Positions 8,018-16,447 of a DNA stretch of 64,000 nt are shown piece by piece. Within the stretch, counting starts at the first letter, position 1. Every line of letters begins with the position of its first letter. The notes under the pieces are model-generated. The model made no database searches. It was not told the DNA's origin and worked only from the letters and a program-made list of their open reading frames with translations. Source of the DNA: Streptomyces sp. NBC_00483 (lineage in GTDB: Bacteria; Actinomycetota; Actinomycetes; Streptomycetales; Streptomycetaceae); contig NZ_CP107880.1 in the NCBI RefSeq assembly GCF_036013745.1, forward strand, positions 8,556,001-8,620,000, written 5' to 3'. The position numbers and the translations under genes are program-made.

Positions 8018-9547
8018 TCAGCTGGGGCGAGGGAGCCAGACAGGAGCGCTGCTGCCGCGCGGAAGCAGGACGTCACGGAAGCGGCCGGGAGTCCTGGACA
8101 TGACGACCTGGTCGGTGACGCCCTGGTAGTGGCCGCAGGGGGTCTGGGCGGTGAAGGTGTCCGGGTCGAGGTAGGCGTGCGGCGATTCGAGGTCGGGGCT
8201 GAGGGCGACCTCGTGGGCGTAGTCGCGGTCGAAGACGCCGAGGCTGAGGATCCAGCTGGCGATGCGGGTGAGGTTGAGGGTGACGCGGTAGCTACCGCCT
8301 TCGGTGGCACGGCGCATCAGTGCGGCGAGCGCGCCGGTGGTGGCCAGCCAGGAGAGCACGTAGTCGTTGACGACGTTGATGTACGGCAGCGCCGGAGTGC
8401 TGGTCGGCCCGGCCGCGATGCCGTCCGCGCCCTCCATCAGCATGATGCCGCTGAGCGCCCCGGCGGTCTGGTCGAAGCCCACGCGGTGGGCCCACGGGCC
8501 GGTCTCGCCGGCGAGCGAGATGCTCACGTGGATGATGCCGGGCCGGACGGCCGCGGCTTCCTCGGCGCTCAGGCCGATCTGCTCCAGGTAGCCGGGGCGG
8601 CGGTTGGCGTAGAAGAGATCGGCGTCGCGCAGCAGTTCGCGGATCTTCGCCCGTCCCTCAGGACCGTAGGGGTCGAGGGTGGTGGAGCGTACGCCGACGT
8701 TGGCGGTGTTGTACGTGGAGTCGTGCTCCAGCTCGTTGGGGCGCCAGATGTTCAGCACGTCGGCGCCGTGCTGGGCCAGGTCCCTGCCCACCCCCGCGCC
8801 CGCGATGACGTGGCCCATGCCCAGAGCGCGTACACCTGAGAGCGGCTGGTCGGCGGCGCTGGACAGGGGTTCGGGCGCGCTGTCGCCGATCTTCTCGATC
8901 TTGACCAGCGGATCCTGGGCGATGTGCTCGTACGCCGGTTCCTTGAGGAACTCCTCGGTGGTGAGCAGCATCGGCATGACCACGCCGGCCTCCTGTCCTG
9001 CCTGCGCCAGATCGGCGGCGTTCCACTGGGAGACGGCGTCCGCGACGGCCTCCTTCTCGGGCCAGGTGCGCAGCAGCTTGTAGACCGCGTTCTTGATCTT
9101 CGGGTAGGGGTTGAGCGGCATGACCCAGCGGCTGTCGCGTGCCTGGTAGAAGCCGAAGCCGAGAGGGTTGACCGGGTCCGACGGCGCGCCGCCGGGGTAA
9201 CCGTTGAGCAGCTCCCACTTCTTGTCGTAGAAGGGGCACAGCCGGTGCGGGGCCTTGCGCAGGTCCATCGTGATGTCCTGGCCCTCGCCGCCGCGCCGGC
9301 GCCACAGTGCCGCCAGGGCAACGGACTTGGCGGTCATGCCCAGGGCGGGGACGGCTCCCAGGCGCATGATGCTCGGGACGATCGGGTCGCTGCCGATGAA
9401 GGTGATCTCTCCGCCGCTGTCCTCGGGGCGGAGGCCGGCCGGGGAGAGTACCTCGCGCAGGGCCTGGTGGATGTCGAAGTCGTCCTCGTGGGCGATCGGG
9501 TTGGCGATGGCCTTCTTGATGCGGCCGGTGAGTTCTTCAGCGCTCAT
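8018..9547 (-). CDS. CaiB/BaiF-type CoA-transferase
   Basis: A 509-aa family III CoA-transferase. The typical entry motif is [20 protein letters not shown] (residues about 260-280). Further family parts follow: [20 protein letters not shown], then [20 protein letters not shown] and [20 protein letters not shown]. An N-terminal half of about 240 residues (for example [20 protein letters not shown]) gives a duplicated-domain length similar to other actinobacterial members. It probably moves CoA between carboxylates in the cytoplasm. It lies between the decarboxylase-like remnant and the aldehyde dehydrogenase on the same strand, so a shared catabolic operon is likely. Confidence 0.88.
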   Translation of the reverse strand: MSAEELTGRIKKAIANPIAHEDDFDIHQALREVLSPAGLRPEDSGGEITFIGSDPIVPSIMRLGAVPALGMTAKSVALAALWRRRGGEGQDITMDLRKAPHRLCPFYDKKWELLNGYPGGAPSDPVNPLGFGFYQARDSRWVMPLNPYPKIKNAVYKLLRTWPEKEAVADAVSQWNAADLAQAGQEAGVVMPMLLTTEEFLKEPAYEHIAQDPLVKIEKIGDSAPEPLSSAADQPLSGVRALGMGHVIAGAGVGRDLAQHGADVLNIWRPNELEHDSTYNTANVGVRSTTLDPYGPEGRAKIRELLRDADLFYANRRPGYLEQIGLSAEEAAAVRPGIIHVSISLAGETGPWAHRVGFDQTAGALSGIMLMEGADGIAAGPTSTPALPYINVVNDYVLSWLATTGALAALMRRATEGGSYRVTLNLTRIASWILSLGVFDRDYAHEVALSPDLESPHAYLDPDTFTAQTPCGHYQGVTDQVVMSRTPGRFRDVLLPRGSSAPVWLPRPS

Positions 9548-9609
9548 GAGCGGGACAGCCTTTGCGGTGGGGCGGGGGTGTCTGCGGTGGGGTGGGAGGA
9601 GGGTGGGCC

Positions 9610-9953
9610 GGATCAGTCGTCGAAGCTGTCGCCGGGGGCGCGCATGAGGGCGATCTGCTTGAGCTTCGCTCGCCCGGTACGACCTCCACCAGCGGCACCA
9701 GGTGCGGCGGGTCGAAGGGGTGGCCGACGACGAGCCGCAGCGGCTCCGGCACGACCCGCTCCAGGACCTCGGGATCCGTCCGGTACGTGATGTTCAGGTA
9801 CTCGCGGTCCGTGAACCGGTACGCGCCCGCCGGGAAGGCCGAGGCATCCAGTGGTGTCGTCGGTGCACGGACGACGTCCTCGGCTCGCACAGCTCTCGCC
9901 TGCCTTTCCTGCCACGTCGGGGTAGAGAGGTGTTCACTCACAAAATGCCGCAC
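9610..9953 (-). pseudogene. Acetoacetate decarboxylase-like gene with internal deletion
   Basis: The N-terminus [20 protein letters not shown] followed by [15 protein letters not shown] is the opening of acetoacetate decarboxylase-family proteins. After about 85 residues the sequence jumps to VVPGE and then, in another frame, to a short end ([18 protein letters not shown]). The central part with the Schiff-base lysine is absent, so the product should be inactive. GTG 9953 or the next GTG (9941) could start it. It would have been the first gene of the leftward operon. Confidence 0.6.
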
Positions 9954-10006
9954 ACGTCTGGGCCGGTCATCCCGAGCGGGCGATCGAGGCGGGGCAACCC
10001 TCTTCA

Positions 10007-10064
10007 GTTGTAAAATGCAACAGAAATACTGTAGGTCCCGGCATCTTGTGTTGCAAATTGCAAC
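10007..10064. promoter_or_regulatory. Two matching GTTGCAA-type operator palindromes
   Basis: GTTGCAAATTGCAAC (10050-10064) is a perfect odd-centred 15-bp palindrome. GTTGTAAAATGCAAC (10007-10021) is a two-mismatch copy 43 bp away, about four helical turns. Both lie 54-111 bp upstream of the leftward decarboxylase-like / CoA-transferase group, in an AT-rich promoter-like stretch. Paired sites on one DNA face suggest repression by a dimeric regulator encoded elsewhere. Confidence 0.55.
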
Positions 10065-10089
10065 CCTGAGTGTGGGATGCGCATGTGAT

Positions 10090-10415
10090 CATGCGAGGGG
10101 CCGGGAAACCGCCCGGCGTGGGCGGATCGGCGAACGGGCCCGAGACGTCCAGCAGTTCACGGCGCAGGGGCTGGTGTCGCCGCTCGGTCTTTCCCGTCGT
10201 GGTCGGTGAGTACGGTTTGATCTGCTTGGCGGTGACGCCGTTCTCGCGGTAGACGCGTTCGAAGAGCACCTCGGCGGGCCGGAGCCTGGTGAAGCGTCCG
10301 GTGAACTGCTTGCCGTTGTCGGTGAAGACCTCGGCCGGCGCCCCGTAGGCCGCATCGCGCGCACGAAGCCGTCGGCCAGGAAGATCCCGCCGACCAGGTC
10401 CAGTTGCCACAGATA
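10090..10415 (-). pseudogene. IS481-type transposase remnant
   Basis: Fragments of an rve-fold transposase read leftward: YLWQLDLVGGIFLADG (first catalytic Asp region) in one frame, then GAPAEVFTDNGKQFTGRFTR (second Asp, DNGKQF) and NGVTAKQIKPYSPTTTGKTE (around the third acid) in another. The stretch between the first two Asp residues is deleted, so it is inactive. Confidence 0.7.
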
Positions 10416-10566
10416 CGTAGGTGTCACCGCACCGCAGATGAGCCAAGGCGAGCAGGGCCTGGCGTGCAGCAGGAAGGCGCCGCCGCCGCGTCCCGACCTG
10501 CTGCCGCCTGACTGTCAGTTGTCCGGTCAGGAACCGCAGGTCTGTCCAACTCGCGGTCAGCAACAC
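10416..10566 (-). pseudogene. IS5-type transposase N-terminal fragment
   Basis: The sequence TASWTDLRFLTGQLT, then RRRRLPAARQALLALAHLRC and GDTYVSVATG, matches the N-terminal HTH part of IS5-group transposases. It ends abruptly where the IS481 fragment begins (about 10415), in a different frame. This marks one insertion into, or deletion joining, another element. Confidence 0.5.
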
Positions 10567-10998
10567 CAGCTTGGAAACGGCTCAATGTCAGGGGGATTTA
10601 CGAACCGAGACAGTCGGCTCTGCCGTGAAGGTGTTCGTCTACGGAGCCCATGACTCTGTGGGCCGGGACGGCGCCCCTTGTTCGCCGTTCCACCGGGGCT
10701 TCGTCGTCGACGGGGACTTCCTCGTTGTGAGTGCGGTCCGGGTCGGCCGGGCCGAAGTGGGCGTATGCGTACGCGAAGGGGTCGTCCATATTCATAGACT
10801 TAAGGTCGGCGAGGGGGTGGTGGTGTGGAGCGCCGGGCGGTAGGGGCGAGGGTTAACTCGCACGATCGCTTCCTCGTGGTCCGGTTGCCAAAGCGATCTG
10901 TTGCCTCCTTCGTTCCACCAGGCGGCAGGCCGGGATGTTCTTCCCGGTTGAGCTCGTCCGGCATCCGGTGATCACCGCCCACGTACTTCGCCCGCTGG
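10567..10998. other. Intergenic region, at most one doubtful small frame
   Basis: 432 bp between IS debris and the DeoR gene. A leftward 65-codon frame (10795-10598, beginning MNMDDPFAYAYAHFGPADPD) is acidic and could be a small protein, but it has no convincing ribosome site or known relative. Confidence 0.35.
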
Positions 10999-11760
10999 TC
11001 AAAGGATCTCCACGAGTTCCCTGTACGGCGTCAGCGTGGCGTCGTCCGGGGCGAGTTCGGTGACCAGTAGATCCACCTCGTCCAGCCCGAGGCACTTGGC
11101 GACGGCGTGCCGGTTGAGCTTGGTGGAGTCGACGGCGAGAACGGTCCGTTTGGACACTGTCACCATCGCTCGCTTCACCGTGGCCTCCTCCGCGGTGAAC
11201 TCGGTCGACCCCAGTGCCGGGTCGAGGTAGGTCGCCGACAAGAAGCAGGTCTCCAGGGCGAACTGCTGGAGGGTGAGTTGGGCCAGCGGGCCGACCAGGC
11301 TGCCGGTGTCGACGTCGCTGCTCCCGCCCGTGCTGTAGGCCCGGACGCCGGGGATCCGGGAGAGGCGGTGGAACGTCTCGAGTCCGGTGGTGACCGCGGT
11401 GAGGTCGCGCGGGGTACGGCTCTGCAGGGCGAGCGCGAGGTGGTGGGCGGTCGATGATCCGTCCAGCCCGATGCCGCCTTGGTCGGGCACGAGGGGCAGG
11501 AGCTTCTCCGCGATCCGCCACTTCGCCTCGGCGCCGCGGCCCAGTCGGTGCTCGAAGGTCCAGGTGTCGACGGGTACGGCACCACCGCGAATCCGTCGTA
11601 CGGCCCCCTGCTCCTCGAGGAACTGGAGGTCGCGGCGGATGGTCATCGGGCTGACCCCGCAGCAGTCGGCGAGTTCGTCGACGCGTCGGACGCCCTCACG
11701 GAGGGCGGTGATGATCGCGGCGCGACGCGCGTCACTGGCTTCGCCGGTGTTCGAATCCAT
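10999..11760 (-). CDS. DeoR/GlpR family transcriptional regulator of sugar locus 1
   Basis: A 253-aa DeoR-type regulator. The N-terminal winged HTH is RVDELADCCGVSPMTIRRDL followed by QFLEEQGAVRRIRGGA, the DeoR signature. The C-terminal domain is isomerase-like: GIGLDGSSTAHHLA, then FLSATYLDPALGSTEFTAEE and KRTVLAVDSTKLNRHA, the sugar-phosphate sensor fold. ATG 11760 is chosen; a TTG extension to 11778 lacks support. It is divergent from the tandem isomerase genes and probably represses them until a phosphorylated sugar appears. Confidence 0.88.
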   Translation of the reverse strand: MDSNTGEASDARRAAIITALREGVRRVDELADCCGVSPMTIRRDLQFLEEQGAVRRIRGGAVPVDTWTFEHRLGRGAEAKWRIAEKLLPLVPDQGGIGLDGSSTAHHLALALQSRTPRDLTAVTTGLETFHRLSRIPGVRAYSTGGSSDVDTGSLVGPLAQLTLQQFALETCFLSATYLDPALGSTEFTAEEATVKRAMVTVSKRTVLAVDSTKLNRHAVAKCLGLDEVDLLVTELAPDDATLTPYRELVEIL

Positions 11761-11828
11761 GGGAAATGTGTACCACAACGAACACAGGCACCCACCGAGT
11801 CGGATAACTTCGAGGGGGCTTCTGGTGC

Positions 11829-11894
11829 CGTTTCAACCCGCTGGATCAGGCACTTGGCGACCCTGGTCACGAGATCTCTAATACGTTTCAACCC
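11829..11894. promoter_or_regulatory. Paired direct repeat cgtttcaaccc
   Basis: The 11-mer cgtttcaaccc occurs at 11829-11839 and 11884-11894, 55 bp apart, in the divergent gap between the DeoR and isomerase genes. DeoR proteins often bind spaced direct repeats, so these are candidate operator half-sites. Confidence 0.4.
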
Positions 11895-11918
11895 TTGCCT
11901 TCGGCGTGAACTCCGTGT

Positions 11919-11938
11919 TTCATTTTTCATCGAATGAA
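11919..11938. promoter_or_regulatory. Inverted repeat TTCATT-N8-AATGAA
   Basis: An AT-rich dyad (arms 11919-11924 and 11933-11938, imperfectly extended by GTGT/ACAC) lies 41 bp before the isomerase start at 11980. It could be a DeoR-family operator or overlap the promoter. The evidence is position and symmetry only. Confidence 0.4.
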
Positions 11939-11979
11939 CACAGTGGGCGATGCTGTCCACCGGTCGAAGGAGACCTCTC

Positions 11980-13431
11980 GTGAACACTGACCATCTCGTC
12001 CGGGGCGGCGCAGCTCTTGAGCGCATCACCCACCGGAAGACCCGCATCGGCCTCGTCGCCGGTGGGCTCGGCGCCTACTGGCCACAGTTCCCTGGTCTGC
12101 TGGACGAGCTGCAACGTTGCGCGAGTGTCGTTCGCGACCGCTTCTCCGGCTGGGACTGTGAGGTCATCGACGCCGGATTCGTCTCCGACCCGCAGGACGC
12201 GGCGGCCGCTGCGGAGAAGCTGCGCAAGGCGGACTGCGACCTCGTCGTGGTGTACCTGACCACTTACCTGACGTCGTCGATGGTGCTTCCCATCGCGCAG
12301 CGGGCGCACGCTCCCGTGCTGCTGATCGACATGCAGCCGACCGAGGCCATGGACCATGCCTCTTTCGACACCGGCAAGTGGCTCGCGTACTGCGGCCAGT
12401 GCCCGCTGCCGGAGGTCGCCAACGTCTTCCGGCGTTCCGGCGTGCCCTTCCGCTCGGTCTCCGGCCACTTGAACGACACCAATGCCTGGAACCGCATCGA
12501 GCGCTGGATCCGCGCCGCGGATGTGCGCGGCACGCTCAGGCACGCCCGGCACGGCCTCATGGGCCACCTGTACCCGGGCATGCTCGATGTCTCCACCGAC
12601 CTGACACTCGTGTCGAGCCAGTTCGGTTCGCACGTCGAGGTGTTGGAAGTCGACGACCTGCGTGTGCGGGTCGCAGAGGTGGAGAAGGAGCAGGTCGACG
12701 AGCGGGTCGAACTCGCGCGGCAGGTGTTCACCTTCGCCGAGTCGGTCAACGAGGAGGACTTGCGCTGGGGTGCCCAGGTCTCGGTCGGCCTGGACCGTCT
12801 GGTCGAGGACTTCCAGCTGGACACCCTCGCCTACTACCACCGAGGCCTCGGCGGTGAGCTCCACGAGCGGCTGGGAGCCGGCATGATCCTGGGTGCCTCG
12901 CTCCTCACCGCGCGCGGAATCCCGGTGGCCGGCGAGTACGAGCTGCGTACGAGCCTCGCCATGCTGATCGCCGACCGGATCGGTGCGGGGGGCTCGTTCA
13001 CCGAGCTGCAAGCCCTCAACTTCACTGACGGAGTCGTCGAGATGGGCCACGACGGTCCCGCACATCTGGCGATCAGCGCCGCCGATCCCCTGCTGCGCGG
13101 GCTCGGTGTCTACCACGGCAAGCGTGGCTGGGGTGTCAGCGTCGAGTTCGACGTCAAGCACGGAGCGGTCACCACGTTCGGCATCGGCCAGGAGGCCGAC
13201 GGTACCTACACCGTGATCGTGTCCGAGGGCGAGGTCGTTCCCGGTCCGCTCCTCGAGATCGGCAACACCACCTCACGCGTGGACTTCGGGTGCGACCCGG
13301 GCGAGTGGACCGATGCCTGGAGCGCCTCCGGGATCGGCCACCACTGGTCGCTCGCCGTCGGGCACCGCGCGCGTGACCTCAAGGCCGTCGCCGACCTGCT
13401 CGGCCTCCCGTTCACCCACGTTCGAGTCTGA
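11980..13431 (+). CDS. L-arabinose/L-fucose isomerase-family protein, paralogue A
   Basis: A 483-aa protein of the AraA fold. GTG 11980 has an ideal AAGGAG eight bases upstream; the in-frame ATG at 11950 has no such site. Domain 1 starts TRIGLVAGGLGAYWPQFPGL. All residues matching AraA catalytic and metal ligands appear to be present: Glu319 (AGEYELRTS), Glu342 (SFTELQAL), His357 (MGHDGPAH) and His454/455 (IGHHWSL). Their spacing is close to E. coli AraA E306/E333/H350/H450. An aldose-ketose isomerase needing Mn2+ is therefore likely; the substrate is unknown. It is first in an operon with paralogue B, an MFS sugar porter and a polyol dehydrogenase. It is closely similar to paralogue C at 46022. 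Confidence 0.85.
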   Translation: MNTDHLVRGGAALERITHRKTRIGLVAGGLGAYWPQFPGLLDELQRCASVVRDRFSGWDCEVIDAGFVSDPQDAAAAAEKLRKADCDLVVVYLTTYLTSSMVLPIAQRAHAPVLLIDMQPTEAMDHASFDTGKWLAYCGQCPLPEVANVFRRSGVPFRSVSGHLNDTNAWNRIERWIRAADVRGTLRHARHGLMGHLYPGMLDVSTDLTLVSSQFGSHVEVLEVDDLRVRVAEVEKEQVDERVELARQVFTFAESVNEEDLRWGAQVSVGLDRLVEDFQLDTLAYYHRGLGGELHERLGAGMILGASLLTARGIPVAGEYELRTSLAMLIADRIGAGGSFTELQALNFTDGVVEMGHDGPAHLAISAADPLLRGLGVYHGKRGWGVSVEFDVKHGAVTTFGIGQEADGTYTVIVSEGEVVPGPLLEIGNTTSRVDFGCDPGEWTDAWSASGIGHHWSLAVGHRARDLKAVADLLGLPFTHVRV

Positions 13432-13505
13432 TTCTCCGCTCCCACGCCGCCGCTCCCACGCTGCTGTTCCCGACCCGGCGCCCGGGTCCGTCCCTCAGGA
13501 GAGCC

Positions 13506-14969
13506 ATGTCCTTCACCGTGCAACGACGCGAGTTCCATCGGCCGCCGCATCCGCTCCAGCGGGTGGACGGCGTCACACCGAAGATCGGGTTCGTCTCCGG
13601 CGGACTGGGCGCCTACTGGCCCCAGTTCGACGGACTGCTCGATCAGCTCAAGGGCGTCTCCGACGTCATCCGGCAGCGCATCGAGGCGCTGGGGTCACGG
13701 GTGCAGGACTTCGGTTTCGTCTCCGACCCGGTCGAGGGCGACGCCGCCGCGTCGGCGATCCGCAGCGCCGACTGCGATCTTCTCGTCGTCTACGTCTCCA
13801 CGTACATGACCTCCGGTCAGATCCTTCCTGTATTGCGGGACTGCGGGGCCCCCATCCTTCTGGTGCAACTGCAGCCGGGCCGGAAGATGGACCACGCCAC
13901 GTTCGGAACGGGAGACTGGCTGGCCTACGCCGGGTCCGCCGGGCTGCCCGAGATCTGCGTGGGTCTCGAGCGGCTCGGGAAGCCCGTCCGGGTCGTCGCC
14001 GGGCATCTGGACGACGAGCGGGCCTGGCGCTCCATCGAGCGCTGGGTGGCCGCGACGGGCGTCATGGCCACACTCAAGCGAGCACGCCACGGGATGATGG
14101 GGCATCTGTACCCGGGCATGTTCGACATCGCCACCAGCATCACCTCCGTGCTGTCCACGTTCGGCGGGCACGCCGAGATCCTCGAACTCGACGATCTGCG
14201 CGTCCGGTACGAGGCGGTGACCGAGCCCGAAACCGAGCGCGCCCTCGAGACGATCCGGTCGTGCTTCGAGATCACACCGGGCATCGACTGGGACAACGTC
14301 CGCTTCCAGGCCAGGGTGTCGGCCGCGCTGGACACCCTGGTGCGGGACTACGACCTGTCGACCCTGGCCTACTTCCACTTCGGGCAGCCGAGCGACATCT
14401 ACCAGAAGCTCGCCACCGGCTTCCCGATCGGCGCAACTCTGCTGACCTCACGCGGGATCCCTTCGGTCACCGAGTACGAGGTGCGCGCCGCGATCGCGAT
14501 GTACGTGCTCAACCTGCTGGGCGGCGGTGGCACCCTCACCGAGGGACAGGCGCTGGACTTTGACGCCGGAGTCGCCGAGATCGGCCACAACGACGCCGCC
14601 GACATGGCGATCACCGCACGGAAGCCGGCCCTGCGTCAGCTGGACGTCTTCCACGGCAAGGGCGGCGGCGGCGCCTCCATCGAGGTCGACGTGGCACCCG
14701 GCCCCGTCACCCAGTTCTCCATCGGTGAACTGGGCAACGGGCGGCTGCGGTTCATCGCCTCGGAAGGCACCGTCGTCGACGGCCCGCACATCAAGATCGG
14801 AAACACGACCTCGCGGGTGGACTTCGGTTGCGACCCCGGAGTGTGGACAGAGGAATGGGCCAAGTCGGGCTCGACACACCACTGGGGCATGGGCGTCGGA
14901 CATCTGGCCGACGACATCGAGGCACTCGCCGACCTGCTCGGCGCCGAGTTCCGCAGGGTGCAGCCGTGA
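13506..14969 (+). CDS. L-arabinose/L-fucose isomerase-family protein, paralogue B
   Basis: A 487-aa second AraA-fold isomerase, 74 bp after paralogue A, with CAGGAG before ATG 13506. It keeps the putative ligands: Glu323 (SVTEYEVR), Glu346 (LTEGQALD), His361 (IGHNDAAD) and His458/459 (THHWGMG). It has diverged clearly from A and C (for example MTSGQILPVLRDCGAPILLV, where A has a different wording), so it may use another substrate or form mixed oligomers with A. Its stop overlaps the start of the MFS gene, so the two are translated together. Confidence 0.85.
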   Translation: MSFTVQRREFHRPPHPLQRVDGVTPKIGFVSGGLGAYWPQFDGLLDQLKGVSDVIRQRIEALGSRVQDFGFVSDPVEGDAAASAIRSADCDLLVVYVSTYMTSGQILPVLRDCGAPILLVQLQPGRKMDHATFGTGDWLAYAGSAGLPEICVGLERLGKPVRVVAGHLDDERAWRSIERWVAATGVMATLKRARHGMMGHLYPGMFDIATSITSVLSTFGGHAEILELDDLRVRYEAVTEPETERALETIRSCFEITPGIDWDNVRFQARVSAALDTLVRDYDLSTLAYFHFGQPSDIYQKLATGFPIGATLLTSRGIPSVTEYEVRAAIAMYVLNLLGGGGTLTEGQALDFDAGVAEIGHNDAADMAITARKPALRQLDVFHGKGGGGASIEVDVAPGPVTQFSIGELGNGRLRFIASEGTVVDGPHIKIGNTTSRVDFGCDPGVWTEEWAKSGSTHHWGMGVGHLADDIEALADLLGAEFRRVQP

Positions 14970-16447
14970 TGGGCGCCGCACAGTCGGCCCCGCCGAAGAA
15001 GCCGGTCGAGCGTGGTTCCGCCTTCTCCGTCTTCGTCGCGCTGGGCGCGAGTCTCGGTGGCCTGCTCTACGGGTACGACACCGGCATCATCGGTTCCGCC
15101 CTGCTGTTCCTGCGCGACGACTTCGGCATCGGGGACAACGCGTTCCTCCAGTCGGTCATCACTTCCATCACGCTGCTCGGCGCGATTGCGGGCGCGGTAC
15201 TGACCGGGCCGCTCTCCGACCGGCTCGGCAGGCGCAAGACGGTCCTGGTCGTCTCTGCAGCGTTCATCGCGTTCGCGATCGGCTGTGCACTCGCACCGGA
15301 CGTGGGCACCCTGATCGCTTTCCGATTCCTGCTCGGTGTGCCGGTCGGCGGCGCCTCGCAGATCATCCCGCTCTACATATCCGAGCTGGCACCACCCAAG
15401 AGCCGTGGCTCCCAGGCCGTGCTCTTCCAGGTGATGATCTGCGTCGGCACGCTGCTCGCCTACGCTTCCGGTCACGTGCTCGGGGCCGACGCGGCCTGGC
15501 GCGAGATGCTCGGCATCGCCGCGATACCGGCCGTACTGTTCCTGATCGCGATGACGCTGCTGCCGGAGAGCCCACGCTGGCTTGCCATACGCGGTCGTGA
15601 GGCGGAGGCCAGGGCAGTCCTGCGTCGTGTGCGCGCCGACGAAGCCTCGGTGGAGGCGGAGATCCACGACATCCGGCAGATCGACTCGAGTGACACCGGT
15701 ACCTGGACGGACCTGCGCCGACGGTGGGTACGACCGGCGCTCGTCGCCGGGGTCGGGGTGGCGTTCTTCTCCCAGGCCACCGGGATCAGCGCGATCATCT
15801 ATTACGCGCCCTCACTGCTCGAACTCGCCGGGTTCGGCACGGGGGCCGCGACACTCGCGTCCATCGGTGTCGGGGTGTCGCTGACCGTCTTCACGGTCCT
15901 CGGGATCTACCTGCTCGAACGCTGGGGCAGGCGCAGGCTCACGCTCATCGGACTGCCCGGTGCGGTCGTGGTGCTGGGCATCATGGCGGCGTTGCTGCCG
16001 TGGACGGCATCGGCATCGGCGTCGATCGGCTCAGGGGCACAGACCGTCGTCGTGGTGTGCCTGCTGGCCTACTTCGCGTTCAACGGCGGCAGCCTGTCCG
16101 TGGTCGCGTGGCTCTACTTCGCGGAGATCTTCCCGTTGACCGTGCGGGGGAAGGGCGTCAGCTTCTGCGCGTTCGTGCTGTGGGTGACCAACTTCCTGCT
16201 CACTCTCGTGCTGCTGTTCGCCGCCGACGGCTTGGGCGTCGGGATGGTGTTCGGTGCGCTCGCGGCACTGAACGCGTTGGCCTTCGTGTTCGTGTGGTTC
16301 TGGATGCCGGAGACCAAGGGACGAACCCTGGAAGAGATCGAAGCCAGCCTCCGCAACGGAACATTCACACCTCACCGCAACCGGCCCGTCGGCCGGTCCG
16401 CCTCTTCCGACCAGACACAGAAAGACCCGGTGTACGACCATGACTGA
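14969..16447 (+). CDS. Sugar porter (SP) family MFS transporter
   Basis: A 492-aa, 12-TM sugar/H+ symporter. SP-family signatures are all present: LGGLLYGYDTGIIGSALLF in TM1, the DRLGRRKT loop 2-3 motif, LPESPRWL after TM6, the QxxG-type segment FFSQATGISAIIYYAP in TM7, and PETKGRTLEEIE at the end of TM12. It begins at ATG 14969 inside the stop of isomerase B (TGATG) and probably brings in the sugar handled by isomerases A and B. The polyol dehydrogenase overlaps its 3' end by 8 bp. Confidence 0.92.
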   Translation: MGAAQSAPPKKPVERGSAFSVFVALGASLGGLLYGYDTGIIGSALLFLRDDFGIGDNAFLQSVITSITLLGAIAGAVLTGPLSDRLGRRKTVLVVSAAFIAFAIGCALAPDVGTLIAFRFLLGVPVGGASQIIPLYISELAPPKSRGSQAVLFQVMICVGTLLAYASGHVLGADAAWREMLGIAAIPAVLFLIAMTLLPESPRWLAIRGREAEARAVLRRVRADEASVEAEIHDIRQIDSSDTGTWTDLRRRWVRPALVAGVGVAFFSQATGISAIIYYAPSLLELAGFGTGAATLASIGVGVSLTVFTVLGIYLLERWGRRRLTLIGLPGAVVVLGIMAALLPWTASASASIGSGAQTVVVVCLLAYFAFNGGSLSVVAWLYFAEIFPLTVRGKGVSFCAFVLWVTNFLLTLVLLFAADGLGVGMVFGALAALNALAFVFVWFWMPETKGRTLEEIEASLRNGTFTPHRNRPVGRSASSDQTQKDPVYDHD

